Part shown: piece by piece, positions 52,924 through 62,204 of the stretch
Layout of the letters: every line of letters starts with the position of its first letter
Numbering within the stretch: position 1 is the first letter of the stretch
Assembly: GCF_000445995.2 (NCBI RefSeq)
Contig: NC_022080.4
Coordinates: 2,142,001-2,206,000, forward strand
Source: Geobacillus genomosp. 3
GTDB lineage: Bacteria; Bacillota; Bacilli; Bacillales; Anoxybacillaceae
DNA: 64,000 nt
Direction of reading: 5' to 3'
Translations under genes and position numbers: made by a program
Notes under the pieces: generated by a model
What the model was told of the DNA's origin: nothing
What the model saw: only the letters and a program-made list of their open reading frames with translations
Database searches by the model: none

Positions 52924-53648
52924 CAGTCGCTCACTGCCTCAAACTTGTAGCCGACGCCCCAGACGGTGACGATCATTTTCCCGGCTTGCGCCGACGCCTT
53001 GTTCAGCTTTTCGCGCAGCCGTTTAATATGGGTGTCCACTGTGCGCAAATCGCCGAAAAACTCATAATGCCAGACTTCTTTCAGCAGCTGCTCGCGGTCA
53101 AACACTTTGTCCGGCGAGCGGGCTAAAAAGAGAAGCAACTCGTATTCTTTCGGCGTCAAGCTTACTTCTTGGCCGTCAACCGTCACCCGGTGGGCGTCGT
53201 TGTCAATCGTCAAGTGCGGAAACACGAGCACGTCTTTCGCTGTCGTCTCCGCCGGCACGTAAGCGGCATTGGCCGCGCGGCGCAGCAGCGCTTTGACGCG
53301 CAAGACGACTTCGCGCGGACTGAACGGCTTGACGATATAGTCGTCCGTGCCGACTTCAAATCCTTGAACGCGGTTCGACTCCTCACCTTTGGCCGTCAGC
53401 ATAATGATCGGCGTCGTTTTTTGCTCGCGAATTTCTTTGCAGACGTCAATGCCGTCTTTACCCGGCAGCATCAAATCCAGCAAAATGACATCGTAGTCGT
53501 TGGTCAACGCCTTCTCGAGCGCTTCATTTCCATCACCGGCTTCATCAATGACATAATGTTCCCGTTCCAAATACATTTTCAACAGCCGACGGATGCGCTC
53601 CTCATCATCCACCACCAAAATATGAACCGGCTTTTCTTGCTTCTCCAT
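52923..53648 (-). CDS. resD: Response regulator ResD
   Basis: An OmpR-family regulator activated by ResE. The 241-residue protein has a receiver domain with acidic pocket DDEE near residue 12, the phospho-aspartate in [12 protein letters not shown] near residue 56 and K in IVKPFSPRE, and a C-terminal winged helix ([34 protein letters not shown]). ATG 53648 follows GGAGGG. A terminator separates resDE from resABC, so resDE may have its own promoter or rely on read-through. Confidence 0.96.
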   Translation of the reverse strand: MEKQEKPVHILVVDDEERIRRLLKMYLEREHYVIDEAGDGNEALEKALTNDYDVILLDLMLPGKDGIDVCKEIREQKTTPIIMLTAKGEESNRVQGFEVGTDDYIVKPFSPREVVLRVKALLRRAANAAYVPAETTAKDVLVFPHLTIDNDAHRVTVDGQEVSLTPKEYELLLFLARSPDKVFDREQLLKEVWHYEFFGDLRTVDTHIKRLREKLNKASAQAGKMIVTVWGVGYKFEAVSD

Positions 53649-53703
53649 GCCAAAACACCCTCCTTCATCAGCTAGAAACAGTCCCCCCATTTTCTAGTTT
53701 ACT

Positions 53704-53738
53704 GAAAAAACGGATGCCCGCCAATAGGGCATCCGTTT
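53704..53738 (-). terminator. Terminator after resC
   Basis: A perfect 12-bp stem, AAACGGATGCCC (53708-53719) with GGGCATCCGTTT (53727-53738), and a T run on the minus strand. It lies in the resC-resD gap. Confidence 0.9.
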
Positions 53739-53747
53739 GCCTTGCGC

Positions 53748-54941
53748 TTACATTCCGGCGTACGAGTGCAGCCCCGCGATGACGAGGTTGACCGCCACTA
53801 AGTTGAACATGATGATGGCAAAGCCGATGACGGCAAGCCATGCCGACTTTTCCCCATGCCACCCTTTTGACAGCCGGAGGTGCAAAAAAGCGGCGTAAAA
53901 CAGCCACGTAATGAGCGCCCATACTTCTTTCGGATCCCAGCCCCAAAAGCGCGTCCAGGCGATTTGCGCCCAAATCATGGCGAAAATGAGCGCCCCAAGC
54001 GTAAACACCGGAAACCCGATCGCCACCGCCCGGTAGCCGATTTCATCGGTCAAATCCAAGTTGACGTTTTTCACAAGCGGCTTGAGCGCGGCGGCGATGC
54101 GCTTGCGCAATAGAAGACGAAGAGCGGCATACAGCACCGCGCCCGCCATGAGCGACCAAATGACCGTGTTCAGCTTTTTCGCGTTAATGATCGCCGGCAT
54201 CTCAACAAGCGGCGTCAATCGGTCTGCGCTTTCTTCCATCAGCTTCCCTTCGTGCGGCCCGACAAGCGCCGGCATATGGTACTCGACTTCAGCCGGCTGG
54301 CCGTTTTTATCAACCCATGCAAACTTCGCCTCATACCCGGAAAGCCCGAACGACGTCGAGACGATGACAAAGCCGAGCGTCGCCACGAGGCAAAACATGA
54401 CGACTTCCAGCCAAAACGTGCGCTTGGACGGCTTCGACTGATCGACAACGCGAATCAAGTAAATTAACCCGGCGACAAAGCTGATCGCCAAAATCGCCTC
54501 CCCGGCGGCCGCCGTTGTCACGTGAATGTGCAGCCAGTCGCTTTGCAAAGCGGGAATGAGCGGCGAAATCTCACGCGGAAACATGCTCGCATAGGCGATG
54601 ATCAGCAACGCAACCGGAAGCGCAAACAGGCCGAGTACGCTCAACCGGTAAATGAAATAAACGATGATAAAAGCGGCGACAAGCATCATGCCAAAAAACG
54701 TCGTAAACTCGAACAAGTTGCTCACCGGAGCATGCCCGGCAGCGATCCAGCGCGTCACAAAATAACCGACCTGGGTGAGAAAGCCGATGATCGTCACGGC
54801 AATGCCAAGCTGCGACCAGCGGTCCTTTCCTTGCCGTTCCTTCCGTTTATCGCGAATGGCACCGCCAAAAAGAAACGTGCCGATCAAATATAACACAAAC
54901 GAAATATAGAGCAATGTGCTGCTAAGCTGTGCCATGTCCAT
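53748..54941 (-). CDS. resC: Cytochrome c biogenesis protein ResC (CcsA type)
   Basis: A membrane subunit of the system II haem delivery and cytochrome c synthase complex, with ResB. The 397-residue protein has eight or so helices and the tryptophan-rich haem-handling motif in [22 protein letters not shown] near residue 330. It overlaps the end of resB by 20 bases. ATG 54941 follows GGAGGG. Confidence 0.95.
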   Translation of the reverse strand: MDMAQLSSTLLYISFVLYLIGTFLFGGAIRDKRKERQGKDRWSQLGIAVTIIGFLTQVGYFVTRWIAAGHAPVSNLFEFTTFFGMMLVAAFIIVYFIYRLSVLGLFALPVALLIIAYASMFPREISPLIPALQSDWLHIHVTTAAAGEAILAISFVAGLIYLIRVVDQSKPSKRTFWLEVVMFCLVATLGFVIVSTSFGLSGYEAKFAWVDKNGQPAEVEYHMPALVGPHEGKLMEESADRLTPLVEMPAIINAKKLNTVIWSLMAGAVLYAALRLLLRKRIAAALKPLVKNVNLDLTDEIGYRAVAIGFPVFTLGALIFAMIWAQIAWTRFWGWDPKEVWALITWLFYAAFLHLRLSKGWHGEKSAWLAVIGFAIIMFNLVAVNLVIAGLHSYAGM

Positions 54942-56586
54942 GAGCTTGTCCCTCCTGTCCGGCTTGTTTTCCTTCTTCGAGCCGATCGGCCGGCATCGTT
55001 AAGCCGGTGCCGTCAAGCAGGCGGCGCAGCTCGTTTTTCAGGCCGAACCAGTTTTTATTCGTATGGGCGGCGATCCATAGTTCGCCGTTTACCCGCTGCA
55101 CCCAAACGCGGCGGTGGTTCCAATACATTCCTTGAATCAATCCGATCATGAAAATCGCGCCGCCCACCCCTAAAATCCAAAGCGTGAAATCACGGCGGAC
55201 GGTTAAGCCGGAGACGTTGCGCGTCTCCAGTCCGGCAAACGCCATTTTGTATTTGTTGTCGCCAAACGGTTCGATCGTTTGCTGAATGGCAACGAAACTG
55301 ACTTCCCCTTCCGGCCGGTCCGGCGCATACATTTTAAAGACGAATGCCGGGTTGTTCGGCACGCGCGATTTCGTCGACGGATTGCCGTCTTCGTCAAACT
55401 CAAAGTCAGGAAAATAGCTTAATAGTTCGACGCGGTAACCTTGTCCAAGATCGTATGATTCTTTCGGATCGTACAAATCTATCGTCACCGTACCGAACGT
55501 TTTGCCCGATGATTTGTCGGCCAGCTCAAACGACATCGACTTCGGTTCGTTCAGCCGGAAATCGACTTGATAGAGTGCGTAATGATTGAATTTCAACGGT
55601 TCATTGACACGAATCGGGTATTCTTTCACTTTTTCAAGCTCCGGCTTGGCGCCGGCGACCGCCGGGTCGACACGCTTATACAAGACGACATTCGTCTGGT
55701 AGTTTTCCGCAATCATTCCATTTCCGACGCGGTCGATGGCGGCGTTGAACACCTCGTTATCCTCGCCTTTTTTGTACGTATCAAAAATAAACTTTTCGCT
55801 TTTTAGAAAATATTGACCGTCAGTCCCGGGAATTTCTTTCGTTTCCCCTTCGCGAATCCACATCACTTCATCAATGTACATGCCCGGCACCGAGCGGAGC
55901 ATCGCCCCGATTAAAAAAATGATCAAGCCGACATGATTCACATACGGCCCCCAGCGGGAAAAGCGCCCTTTTTCGGCCAACAGATGGCCGCCTTCTTCCC
56001 GGACGCGGTAACGCTGCCCGGCAAGCCGCTCCTTCAGCACAGCAACCGCTTTGTCCATATCGCTGACGCGCGAAACGCCAAACAGCCGCTGCCGCTCCAA
56101 AAAGTGCGGATGGCGCTTCACCCCTTGCCGTTTCAAGGCGCGGTAAAGCGGCACGACGCGGTCCAAGCTGCAAATGACGAGTGAGACGCCGATCAAGGCG
56201 ATGAGCAAAATGTACCACCACGAGCCGTATAAATTGTTAAAGCCGAGCTCGTAATATAGTTTTCCCGCCCAGCCGTACTGCTCTTCGTAATAATCGGCCG
56301 GATTGGCGTTGGGCGGGATGTACATTTCTTGCGGAAAAATCGTGCCGATCGCCGAGGCGATGAGTGTGATGACGATGAGCGCCACTCCGACTTTGACCGA
56401 CGAAAAAAACGCCCAAATTTGATCGACGATCGTTCGCTTGTACGTTTGTGACCGGCGCGCGCTCCCTTCGTAGCGCATGTCTAAAAGCGGTTTCTCTCCC
56501 TGCTCCTCAAGCGGCTTGCCGCACGACTCGCAAAACGCTGTGCCGTGCGGGTTAACGTGGCCGCATTCGCATTTCACGTGTTCCAT
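54922..56586 (-). CDS. resB: Cytochrome c biogenesis protein ResB
   Basis: The partner of ResC in cytochrome c assembly. The 554-residue protein starts with a zinc-ribbon-like Cys4 motif (C6, C8, C19, C22). Three membrane helices (about 68-88, 124-146 and 212-230), a large extracytoplasmic domain and a C-terminal helix near residue 480 follow. The N-terminal zinc ribbon is a feature of Bacillaceae ResB. It lies 13 bases after resA. Confidence 0.94.
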   Translation of the reverse strand: MEHVKCECGHVNPHGTAFCESCGKPLEEQGEKPLLDMRYEGSARRSQTYKRTIVDQIWAFFSSVKVGVALIVITLIASAIGTIFPQEMYIPPNANPADYYEEQYGWAGKLYYELGFNNLYGSWWYILLIALIGVSLVICSLDRVVPLYRALKRQGVKRHPHFLERQRLFGVSRVSDMDKAVAVLKERLAGQRYRVREEGGHLLAEKGRFSRWGPYVNHVGLIIFLIGAMLRSVPGMYIDEVMWIREGETKEIPGTDGQYFLKSEKFIFDTYKKGEDNEVFNAAIDRVGNGMIAENYQTNVVLYKRVDPAVAGAKPELEKVKEYPIRVNEPLKFNHYALYQVDFRLNEPKSMSFELADKSSGKTFGTVTIDLYDPKESYDLGQGYRVELLSYFPDFEFDEDGNPSTKSRVPNNPAFVFKMYAPDRPEGEVSFVAIQQTIEPFGDNKYKMAFAGLETRNVSGLTVRRDFTLWILGVGGAIFMIGLIQGMYWNHRRVWVQRVNGELWIAAHTNKNWFGLKNELRRLLDGTGLTMPADRLEEGKQAGQEGQAHGHGTA

Positions 56587-56599
56587 CGCGCAAAACTCC

Positions 56600-57127
56600 T
56601 CACGGTTTAATGCCTTCTAGATGCTGCCTGATATCTTCTTTTGTCATCGTGCCGGTAATGATTTTCTTCACTTCGCCGTTTTTATCGATCAAAAACGTCG
56701 TCGGCAGCGGCCCGACGTTATACGCATTCAGCACTTGGTCTTGGCGGTCGATGACAATCGGAAACATTAAGCCGAACCGTTCGGCAAACTTTTCGACGCT
56801 TAGCTTCGGTTCGCCGACATTGACGGCTAAAATTTCCACTCCTTGCTTTTGATAGACCGGATACAGTTCATTCATATACGGCATTTCCCGTTCACACGGT
56901 TTGCACCACGTTCCCCAAAAATTCAAAAAGACGCCTTTGCCGCGGTAGTCCGAGAGACGGTGTTCGCGCCCTTCCAAGTCGACCAGCACAAAATCAGGCG
57001 CTGTTGAGCCGATCGCGACCGCCGTTTTCTCGGTAAAAAAGTTGGCGTAAATCGTATAGCCGAGCGCGGCGAGCAATGCGAGCAAAATGGCCGTTCTCAT
57101 CACTAAGCGCTGTTGTTTTTTCATCAC
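56600..57127 (-). CDS. resA: Thiol-disulfide oxidoreductase ResA
   Basis: A membrane-anchored thioredoxin-like protein that reduces the haem-binding cysteines of apocytochrome c. The 175-residue protein has one N-terminal helix (about residues 10-28) and the active site WGTWCKPCEREMP (C75, C78). CKPC differs from the CEPC of B. subtilis ResA. First gene of resABC. Confidence 0.95.
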   Translation of the reverse strand: MMKKQQRLVMRTAILLALLAALGYTIYANFFTEKTAVAIGSTAPDFVLVDLEGREHRLSDYRGKGVFLNFWGTWCKPCEREMPYMNELYPVYQKQGVEILAVNVGEPKLSVEKFAERFGLMFPIVIDRQDQVLNAYNVGPLPTTFLIDKNGEVKKIITGTMTKEDIRQHLEGIKP

Positions 57128-57208
57128 TCAAACCCCTTTAGTTTCTCATCCCCCCCTGCGGTCGCTGCCGCAGAGGTCCTGCATGGCGGTTCACAATCTC
57201 CCATTTTC

Positions 57209-57217
57209 CATTATAGC
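57209..57217 (-). promoter_or_regulatory. Extended -10 promoter of resABC
   Basis: On the minus strand TGCTATAAT (57217-57209), a perfect extended -10 about 80 bases before resA. A short inverted repeat, TGAAC/GTTCA (near 57248-57270), lies upstream and could be a regulator site. Confidence 0.65.
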
Positions 57218-57274
57218 AAAGTTTCACTTCGCCCTATGCATGTGGATATGAACGTTATGTGACAAAGTTCATCA

Positions 57275-58006
57275 CTATTTTTTCCCCCCGGATTGGGCAA
57301 TCGCCCGCAGCAGTTTCACTTCATGCGGTGACAGCTCGCGATATTCGCCAGGGCGGAGCCCTTTTAAATCGAGAAACGCGTACCGCTCTCTCTTCAGCTT
57401 CAGCACTTCACAGCCGATCGCCTCAAACATGCGGCGCACTTGCCGATTCCGTCCCTCATGGATGCGAATTTCGACAATCGCCGTCCGCTTTTTCCGGTCG
57501 ACTGAGAGCAGTTTCACTTTCGCCGGCGCCGTCACGCCATCTTCGAGCAGCACCCCTTTCTCGAGCTGCTTCAGCTGCTCGCGCGTCGGGATGCCTTTCA
57601 CTTTTGCGACATACACCTTCTCGATCTCATAGCGCGGATGCATCAACAAGTTGGCAAAATCGCCGTCATTCGTCAGCAAGAGGAGGCCGGACGTATCATA
57701 GTCAAGCCGCCCGACTGGGTAAATGCGTTGGTGAAGGTCTTTAAAAAAATCGGTCACCACTTTGCGCCCTTTCTCATCTTTAACGCTTGAGATGACGCCG
57801 CGCGGCTTGTAGAGCAAATAATATACCGGTTCCTCGCGCTCAACCGGGATGCCGTCGACTTCAACATCGTCGCGCGGCCCGACTTTGACGCCAAGTTCGG
57901 TGACGATGCGGCCGTTGACTTTCACCCGCCCTTGCAAAATCATTTCTTCCGCCTTGCGCCTTGACGCGATGCCGGCGCGGGCAATCACTTTTTGCAGCCG
58001 TTCCAT
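57275..58006 (-). CDS. rluB: 23S rRNA pseudouridine synthase RluB
   Basis: Forms pseudouridine in 23S rRNA helix 89 (position 2605 in E. coli numbering). The 243-residue protein has an N-terminal S4 RNA-binding domain (ERLQKVIARAGIASRRKAEEMI). The catalytic GRLDYDTSGLLLLTND follows, with Asp102, then RMFEAIGCEVLKLKRERY near the C-terminus. It sits between spmB and resA, as in B. subtilis (ypuL). Confidence 0.95.
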   Translation of the reverse strand: MERLQKVIARAGIASRRKAEEMILQGRVKVNGRIVTELGVKVGPRDDVEVDGIPVEREEPVYYLLYKPRGVISSVKDEKGRKVVTDFFKDLHQRIYPVGRLDYDTSGLLLLTNDGDFANLLMHPRYEIEKVYVAKVKGIPTREQLKQLEKGVLLEDGVTAPAKVKLLSVDRKKRTAIVEIRIHEGRNRQVRRMFEAIGCEVLKLKRERYAFLDLKGLRPGEYRELSPHEVKLLRAIAQSGGKK

Positions 58007-58127
58007 GTTTGCCTCACCTCTTTCATCATCTTACCCTTTCCGTCTAACAGATACAAGTTTGCCGATTTTATTTTTAACATATCCCGCCTGTCTTGCAAAC
58101 AAAAAAACCCGCCGGTTTTCGGAAAAT

Positions 58128-58151
58128 AAAAAACGGACGCGGTCAGCGCCC
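58128..58151 (-). terminator. Terminator at the end of spmB
   Basis: On the minus strand GGGCGC (58151-58146) pairs with GCGTCC (58140-58135, one G-U), followed by T6. The stem includes the spmB stop codon. Confidence 0.6.
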
Positions 58152-58676
58152 GAATACAAGCAAAACGATCAAAACGGAGACGATAAAGCTGAGGATGTCC
58201 GCTAAAATGCCGACTTTTAACGCATCGCCCATTTTTTTGACGCCGACGGCGCCAAAATAGACCGTAAGGACGTAAAGCGTCGTTTCCGTGCTGCCTTGAA
58301 TGGTGGAAGCGAGACGCCCGATAAACGAGTCAGGACCATATGTCGCGATCAAATCGGTCGTCATCCCGAGCGCCGCTGTGCCGGAAATCGTGCGAATGGC
58401 GGCGAGCGGAACAACTTCCGCCGGCAGCCCGACGGCGGCCGCAAACGGCTTGATCACCTCCATCAGCGCATCAAGCGCCCCTGAGGCGCGGAAGATGGCG
58501 ACGGAGACAAGCATGCCAACCAAATACGGAATGAGTGAAAAGGCGATGTCGATCCCTTCCTTGCCACCCTCGACAAACGCCTCATACGTCGGCACTTTTT
58601 TCGCTGTACCATAAAGCAAAATAAACGCGATCAACGCTGGAATGAGCCAAACTGACAAAAGTTGGACGATGGCCAT
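58143..58676 (-). CDS. spmB: Spore maturation protein SpmB
   Basis: A 177-residue membrane protein needed with SpmA for full dehydration of the spore core. It has nucleoside-transporter-gate-like repeats (FSLIPYLVGMLVSVAIFRASGALD, GLPAEVVPLAAIRTISGTAALGMTTD). ATG 58676 overlaps the spmA stop (TAATG), so the two are coupled. Confidence 0.94.
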   Translation of the reverse strand: MAIVQLLSVWLIPALIAFILLYGTAKKVPTYEAFVEGGKEGIDIAFSLIPYLVGMLVSVAIFRASGALDALMEVIKPFAAAVGLPAEVVPLAAIRTISGTAALGMTTDLIATYGPDSFIGRLASTIQGSTETTLYVLTVYFGAVGVKKMGDALKVGILADILSFIVSVLIVLLVFGR

Positions 58677-59272
58677 TATGGCTTCCTGCCTTTCCGCATT
58701 CGTCTCCAATAATAATACCGGTCAATCAATACGGCTCCGAGTGTCGAAATCGTCGAGGCGACAACCGTCGTGCCGATAATCTCGCCCGGCGACGCCGACC
58801 CGTACGTCATGCGGATTGAAATGACAGTCGCCGGAATGAGTGTAATGCTTGACGTATTAATGGCTAGAAACGTCACCATCGATCGGCTCGCTTCATCGCG
58901 GCCGCCGTTAAGCCTTTTTAGCTGCTCCATCGCCTTAATGCCCATCGGCGTCGCCGCATTGCCGAGTCCGAACATGTTGGCGACCATGTTCGAGACGATA
59001 TACCCGAGCGCCGGATGGCCGGGCGGCACTTCCGGGAACAGGCGGCGCACAAGCGGCATAAACAAGCGCGCGACTTTAGTAAGCAAGCCAGCCCGCTCAG
59101 CGATCGCCATCAGCCCAAGCCAGAACACTAAAATGCTGATCATGCCGATGCTGATCGTCACCGCCTCTTTCGCGCTTTCAAACACCGCTTTGTTCACTTC
59201 CTCCATCGTGCCGTTGACCGCCGCAAAGGCGATGCCGATGACGGCCATCATCACCCAAATCACGTTAACCAT
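58676..59272 (-). CDS. spmA: Spore maturation protein SpmA
   Basis: A 198-residue membrane protein, partner of SpmB. Conserved FGLGNAATPMGIKAMEQL near residue 100 and NTSSITLIPATVISIRM near residue 140 mark the family. It overlaps dacB by eight bases and is transcribed with it in the mother cell. Confidence 0.95.
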   Translation of the reverse strand: MVNVIWVMMAVIGIAFAAVNGTMEEVNKAVFESAKEAVTISIGMISILVFWLGLMAIAERAGLLTKVARLFMPLVRRLFPEVPPGHPALGYIVSNMVANMFGLGNAATPMGIKAMEQLKRLNGGRDEASRSMVTFLAINTSSITLIPATVISIRMTYGSASPGEIIGTTVVASTISTLGAVLIDRYYYWRRMRKGRKP

Positions 59273-60410
59273 CGATTCTCACACCTAACAGCCGGAACAA
59301 ATGAAAAAAAAATCCTTGCCCGCTTTCCTCGTGCTCCGGCTCGTAGAAAAGCGGCACAACATCGACCGCCTTCTTGCGCAAGTAAAGCACCGCCTTCCCA
59401 ACCGCCGCCGGCGCGCGGCCCGGGTCGTCTTTCCATTCCTCGCGCGGCTTGAGCAAATACACTTTCACCCGCAGCCCGTCCATCTCCTTTTCGGTCACCG
59501 GATATTGCAAATCGCGGGCTGCACGCAGCCGCCCTTCGTAAAACGGGTCGGAAATTTTCTTCACGACCCGCTCGCCGCTGATTTTTGCAATATGGTAGTT
59601 GGAAAATCCGTATTCGTACATGGCAATATGATCGTTCCAGTCATCCGGGGCGTCCAACGTTACGGCAATCAAATCGACCCCGTCTTTGGACGCTGTCGTC
59701 ACAAGCGTGCGGTGCGCCCGTTTCGTATAGCCGGTTTTGCCGCCGGTGCAATATTCGTAAAGGCTTGTCAGCAGCTTGTTTTTATTCCGCCATACACGCG
59801 CCCCGTCTTCGCCGGGCGGAGCGGGGGCGCGGTATACTTTCGTCCCGGAAATGCGGCGAAACTCTTCATTTTTCATCGCATATTGCATGAGCAGCGCCAT
59901 ATCGTAAGCAGTCGAATAATGGTTTTCCGCATCGTCCAGCCCGTGCGGGTTGGCGAATTCCGTATCGCGCATCCCGATTTCAACCGCCTTTTCATTCATT
60001 AAAAACACAAACCCCTCGACACTGCCGCCGACATGTTCAGCAATGGCGACCGCGGCGTCATTGCCGGAACGAAGCATCAGTCCGTATACGAGATCGCGCA
60101 GTTTCATTTTCTCCCCTTGGCGCAAGTAAATTGACGACCCTTCCGTCCGGACGGCGCGGGCGCTGACTGTGACCGTATCATCAAGCTTTCCGGATTCAAT
60201 CGCCAAAATGGCGGTCATAATTTTCGTAATGCTGGCGATGCGCCGTTTTGTATAGGCATCTTTGGCGAACAAAATCCGCCCGGAATGCTGCTCTATTAAA
60301 ATCGCGCTTTTCGCGCTCACCCCTTCCATGGCGTGCAACCGCCCCGGAATGCATGACATGATCCCCGCAGCGAGCGCAATGAGCCAAACGAGTCGCTTCC
60401 ATCTCTTCAT
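59265..60410 (-). CDS. dacB: Sporulation D,D-carboxypeptidase DacB
   Basis: PBP5*, which trims peptide cross-links in spore cortex peptidoglycan. The 381-residue protein has a signal peptide (MKRWKRLVWLIALAAG), then the serine active-site motifs SITK near residue 62, SGN near residue 120 and KTG near residue 235. A C-terminal domain with an amphipathic tail follows. ATG 60410 gives a proper signal peptide, though AAGGAGG lies some 18 bases away. Operon dacB-spmA-spmB. Confidence 0.93.
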   Translation of the reverse strand: MKRWKRLVWLIALAAGIMSCIPGRLHAMEGVSAKSAILIEQHSGRILFAKDAYTKRRIASITKIMTAILAIESGKLDDTVTVSARAVRTEGSSIYLRQGEKMKLRDLVYGLMLRSGNDAAVAIAEHVGGSVEGFVFLMNEKAVEIGMRDTEFANPHGLDDAENHYSTAYDMALLMQYAMKNEEFRRISGTKVYRAPAPPGEDGARVWRNKNKLLTSLYEYCTGGKTGYTKRAHRTLVTTASKDGVDLIAVTLDAPDDWNDHIAMYEYGFSNYHIAKISGERVVKKISDPFYEGRLRAARDLQYPVTEKEMDGLRVKVYLLKPREEWKDDPGRAPAAVGKAVLYLRKKAVDVVPLFYEPEHEESGQGFFFHLFRLLGVRIDG

Positions 60411-60735
60411 CCGATATTGGCGAGGATCCCCCTCCTTCGGCAAGCGGGGAGGAATCGCCTGTTCCTCCTTTCCGATTAGGCTGAAATGAGCGCAACAGAG
60501 AAAACATTGCAACGGAAACAGGCTGAGCATGGAGGCCATGCTTTGTACAAGTGTATGCGCCGATCGGACAAATATGATGAAAAAATATCGCTATAGAAGC
60601 GCGCAACCCCCGCCAAAAGAGGGGAAGTACGGCGAGCGCATCATCTGTATGAAGCGCATCACCTTTCCGGAAAAACCGCCCTCCAGGCAGCGTTTGCCCG
60701 CTCAAAAAAAAACAGGCGGGAGATCCCCCGCCCGT
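60411..60735. other. dacB leader region
   Basis: A 325-base gap with a sigma-E promoter, about 130 bases of dacB leader, and the sod terminator. In the leader a CCTCCCC stretch can pair with the dacB GGAGGGGG site (about 60429-60453), so the ribosome binding site may be hidden in a hairpin. No gene is seen. Confidence 0.5.
60550..60577 (-). promoter_or_regulatory. Sigma-E promoter of dacB-spmAB
   Basis: On the minus strand TCATATT (60577-60571), 13 bases, CATACACT (60557-60550). Both elements match the sigma-E consensus (KMATATT, CATACAnT). dacB is a sigma-E operon in B. subtilis. Confidence 0.78.
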
Positions 60736-60737
60736 TT
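60703..60737 (-). terminator. Terminator after the superoxide dismutase gene
   Basis: On the minus strand CGGGCGGG pairs with CCCGCCTG across an eight-base region (60734-60712), followed by T8 (60711-60704). It begins in the last codons of the gene. Confidence 0.8.
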
Positions 60738-62013
60738 AAAATGGCTGCCAGCGCAGCTTCCGCGCTTCGACAAAGCGCGCTTCGACGTTGCGCCAGTTGA
60801 CGACGTTCCACCAATGTTCGATATACGCCCCTCGGTCGTTTTTGTATTGCAAGTAGTAGGCATGCTCCCACACATCGAGCACAAGAAGCGGAATCACATC
60901 CCATTGCGCCATGAGCTGGTGTTTTTCCGCCTGCAAAATCTCGAGCCGATGTGCTCTCGGCGCCCAAACGAGCAGCGCCCAACCAACCCCCTCGGCACTT
61001 TTCGCCGCTTCGGTAAAGTGGCGCCGGAAGGCAGCAAAGCTGCCGAAGTCTCGTTCCATTTGCGCCCGCAGCTCGCCGCGCGGCTCGCCGCCGCCTTCCG
61101 GATGCATGTTATGCCAAAAAATTGTATGCAAATAGTGGCCTGAGCCGTTGAACGCCGCCTCCCGCTCCCAATGTTTCAACAGCTCAAAATTGTTCGTACG
61201 GCGCGCCTCAGCCATCATGCGCTCCGCCTTGTTCAGACCGTCGACGTAGCTTTGATGATGCTTCGTATGGTGGAGACGCATAATTTCTTCGGAAATATGG
61301 GGCTCAAGCGCATCGTAGCTATATGGCAGCGGCGGCAGCACATGCTTGCCGGGCGGGATCGCCCGCTGCTGTTCGCTGTCCGCAGCATCCGCCTTGTGCG
61401 GCTGTTCTCCGCCAGGAGAATCCACTGATGGGGATATGACCGGCTCCGCCCGTTCCACCGCGACGGCCGGCTCTTGTTCGATATCCCCCTCGTGTTTGGT
61501 TACACCTTCAACAATTGCCCTTCCATCGTCATCACCTTCCTGCTCAGGCGAAACAGCTCCTTCTTCCCGCCGCGACAAGTCTTCCTCCTGCCCATCGGCG
61601 GACGAATCGGCAAGGCGGACGGCTCGTGCGTACACATCGTCAACAAGACGCTGCAATTCATCAATTTCCGTCTCTGTCCATTCGTCTCCGTGTTCTTCAA
61701 TGTACGCCAACAAAGAAGAAAGACCGACGTCCTCCGCCACTCCGCGCGCGGACAAGGCGAGCTCTACTTGTTTCCCCCACTCGGCCGCTTCGAGGGCATA
61801 GTGACGAAGCGCGGCGGCGTACACATCATCAACAAAGCGCATGAGCTCGCGAACCGCCTCTTCCGTCCATGCGCCGTCATGTTCAGCGATAAACTGCAAC
61901 AGCGATGAAGCGCCATCAGTGCTTGCCCCGCGCAGAGCCAGCACGTGCTTGACTTTCTCTCCCCATTCGTTCACCCCGGCTGCATATTGGGCGAACCTCA
62001 TTTGATCGTCCAT
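60736..62013 (-). CDS. Fe/Mn superoxide dismutase with repeat extension
   Basis: A 425-residue protein starting MDDQMRFAQY at ATG 62013, behind GGAGGAGG. Residues about 221-425 are an Fe/Mn superoxide dismutase: HHTKHHQSYV, GSGHYLHTIFWHNM and LDVWEHAYYLQY supply the metal ligands. The N-terminal 220 residues are extra: two copies of a 58-residue repeat (about 14-71 and 76-134), each with EWG, SSLL, WTE and VDDVYA, then an acidic linker (135-220). B. subtilis SodF is also extended but shorter. No signal peptide is seen. Confidence 0.88.
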   Translation of the reverse strand: MDDQMRFAQYAAGVNEWGEKVKHVLALRGASTDGASSLLQFIAEHDGAWTEEAVRELMRFVDDVYAAALRHYALEAAEWGKQVELALSARGVAEDVGLSSLLAYIEEHGDEWTETEIDELQRLVDDVYARAVRLADSSADGQEEDLSRREEGAVSPEQEGDDDGRAIVEGVTKHEGDIEQEPAVAVERAEPVISPSVDSPGGEQPHKADAADSEQQRAIPPGKHVLPPLPYSYDALEPHISEEIMRLHHTKHHQSYVDGLNKAERMMAEARRTNNFELLKHWEREAAFNGSGHYLHTIFWHNMHPEGGGEPRGELRAQMERDFGSFAAFRRHFTEAAKSAEGVGWALLVWAPRAHRLEILQAEKHQLMAQWDVIPLLVLDVWEHAYYLQYKNDRGAYIEHWWNVVNWRNVEARFVEARKLRWQPF

Positions 62014-62204
62014 TTGGTAAAAACCTCCTCCTGCTTTTTTCGCCATATCGTATGCCGGCTTAGGGAAATCGTTCTTGTCCGCATTCACCCAAAATTCCGG
62101 CCACTCATACATATAAGAGCGGGGCGATATCCATTGAAAAACAGAAGGAGGGAAAAAGCGGAATCATCGCGCTTCTCCCGGGCGATCGGTTCCGCGAATT
62201 ACAG

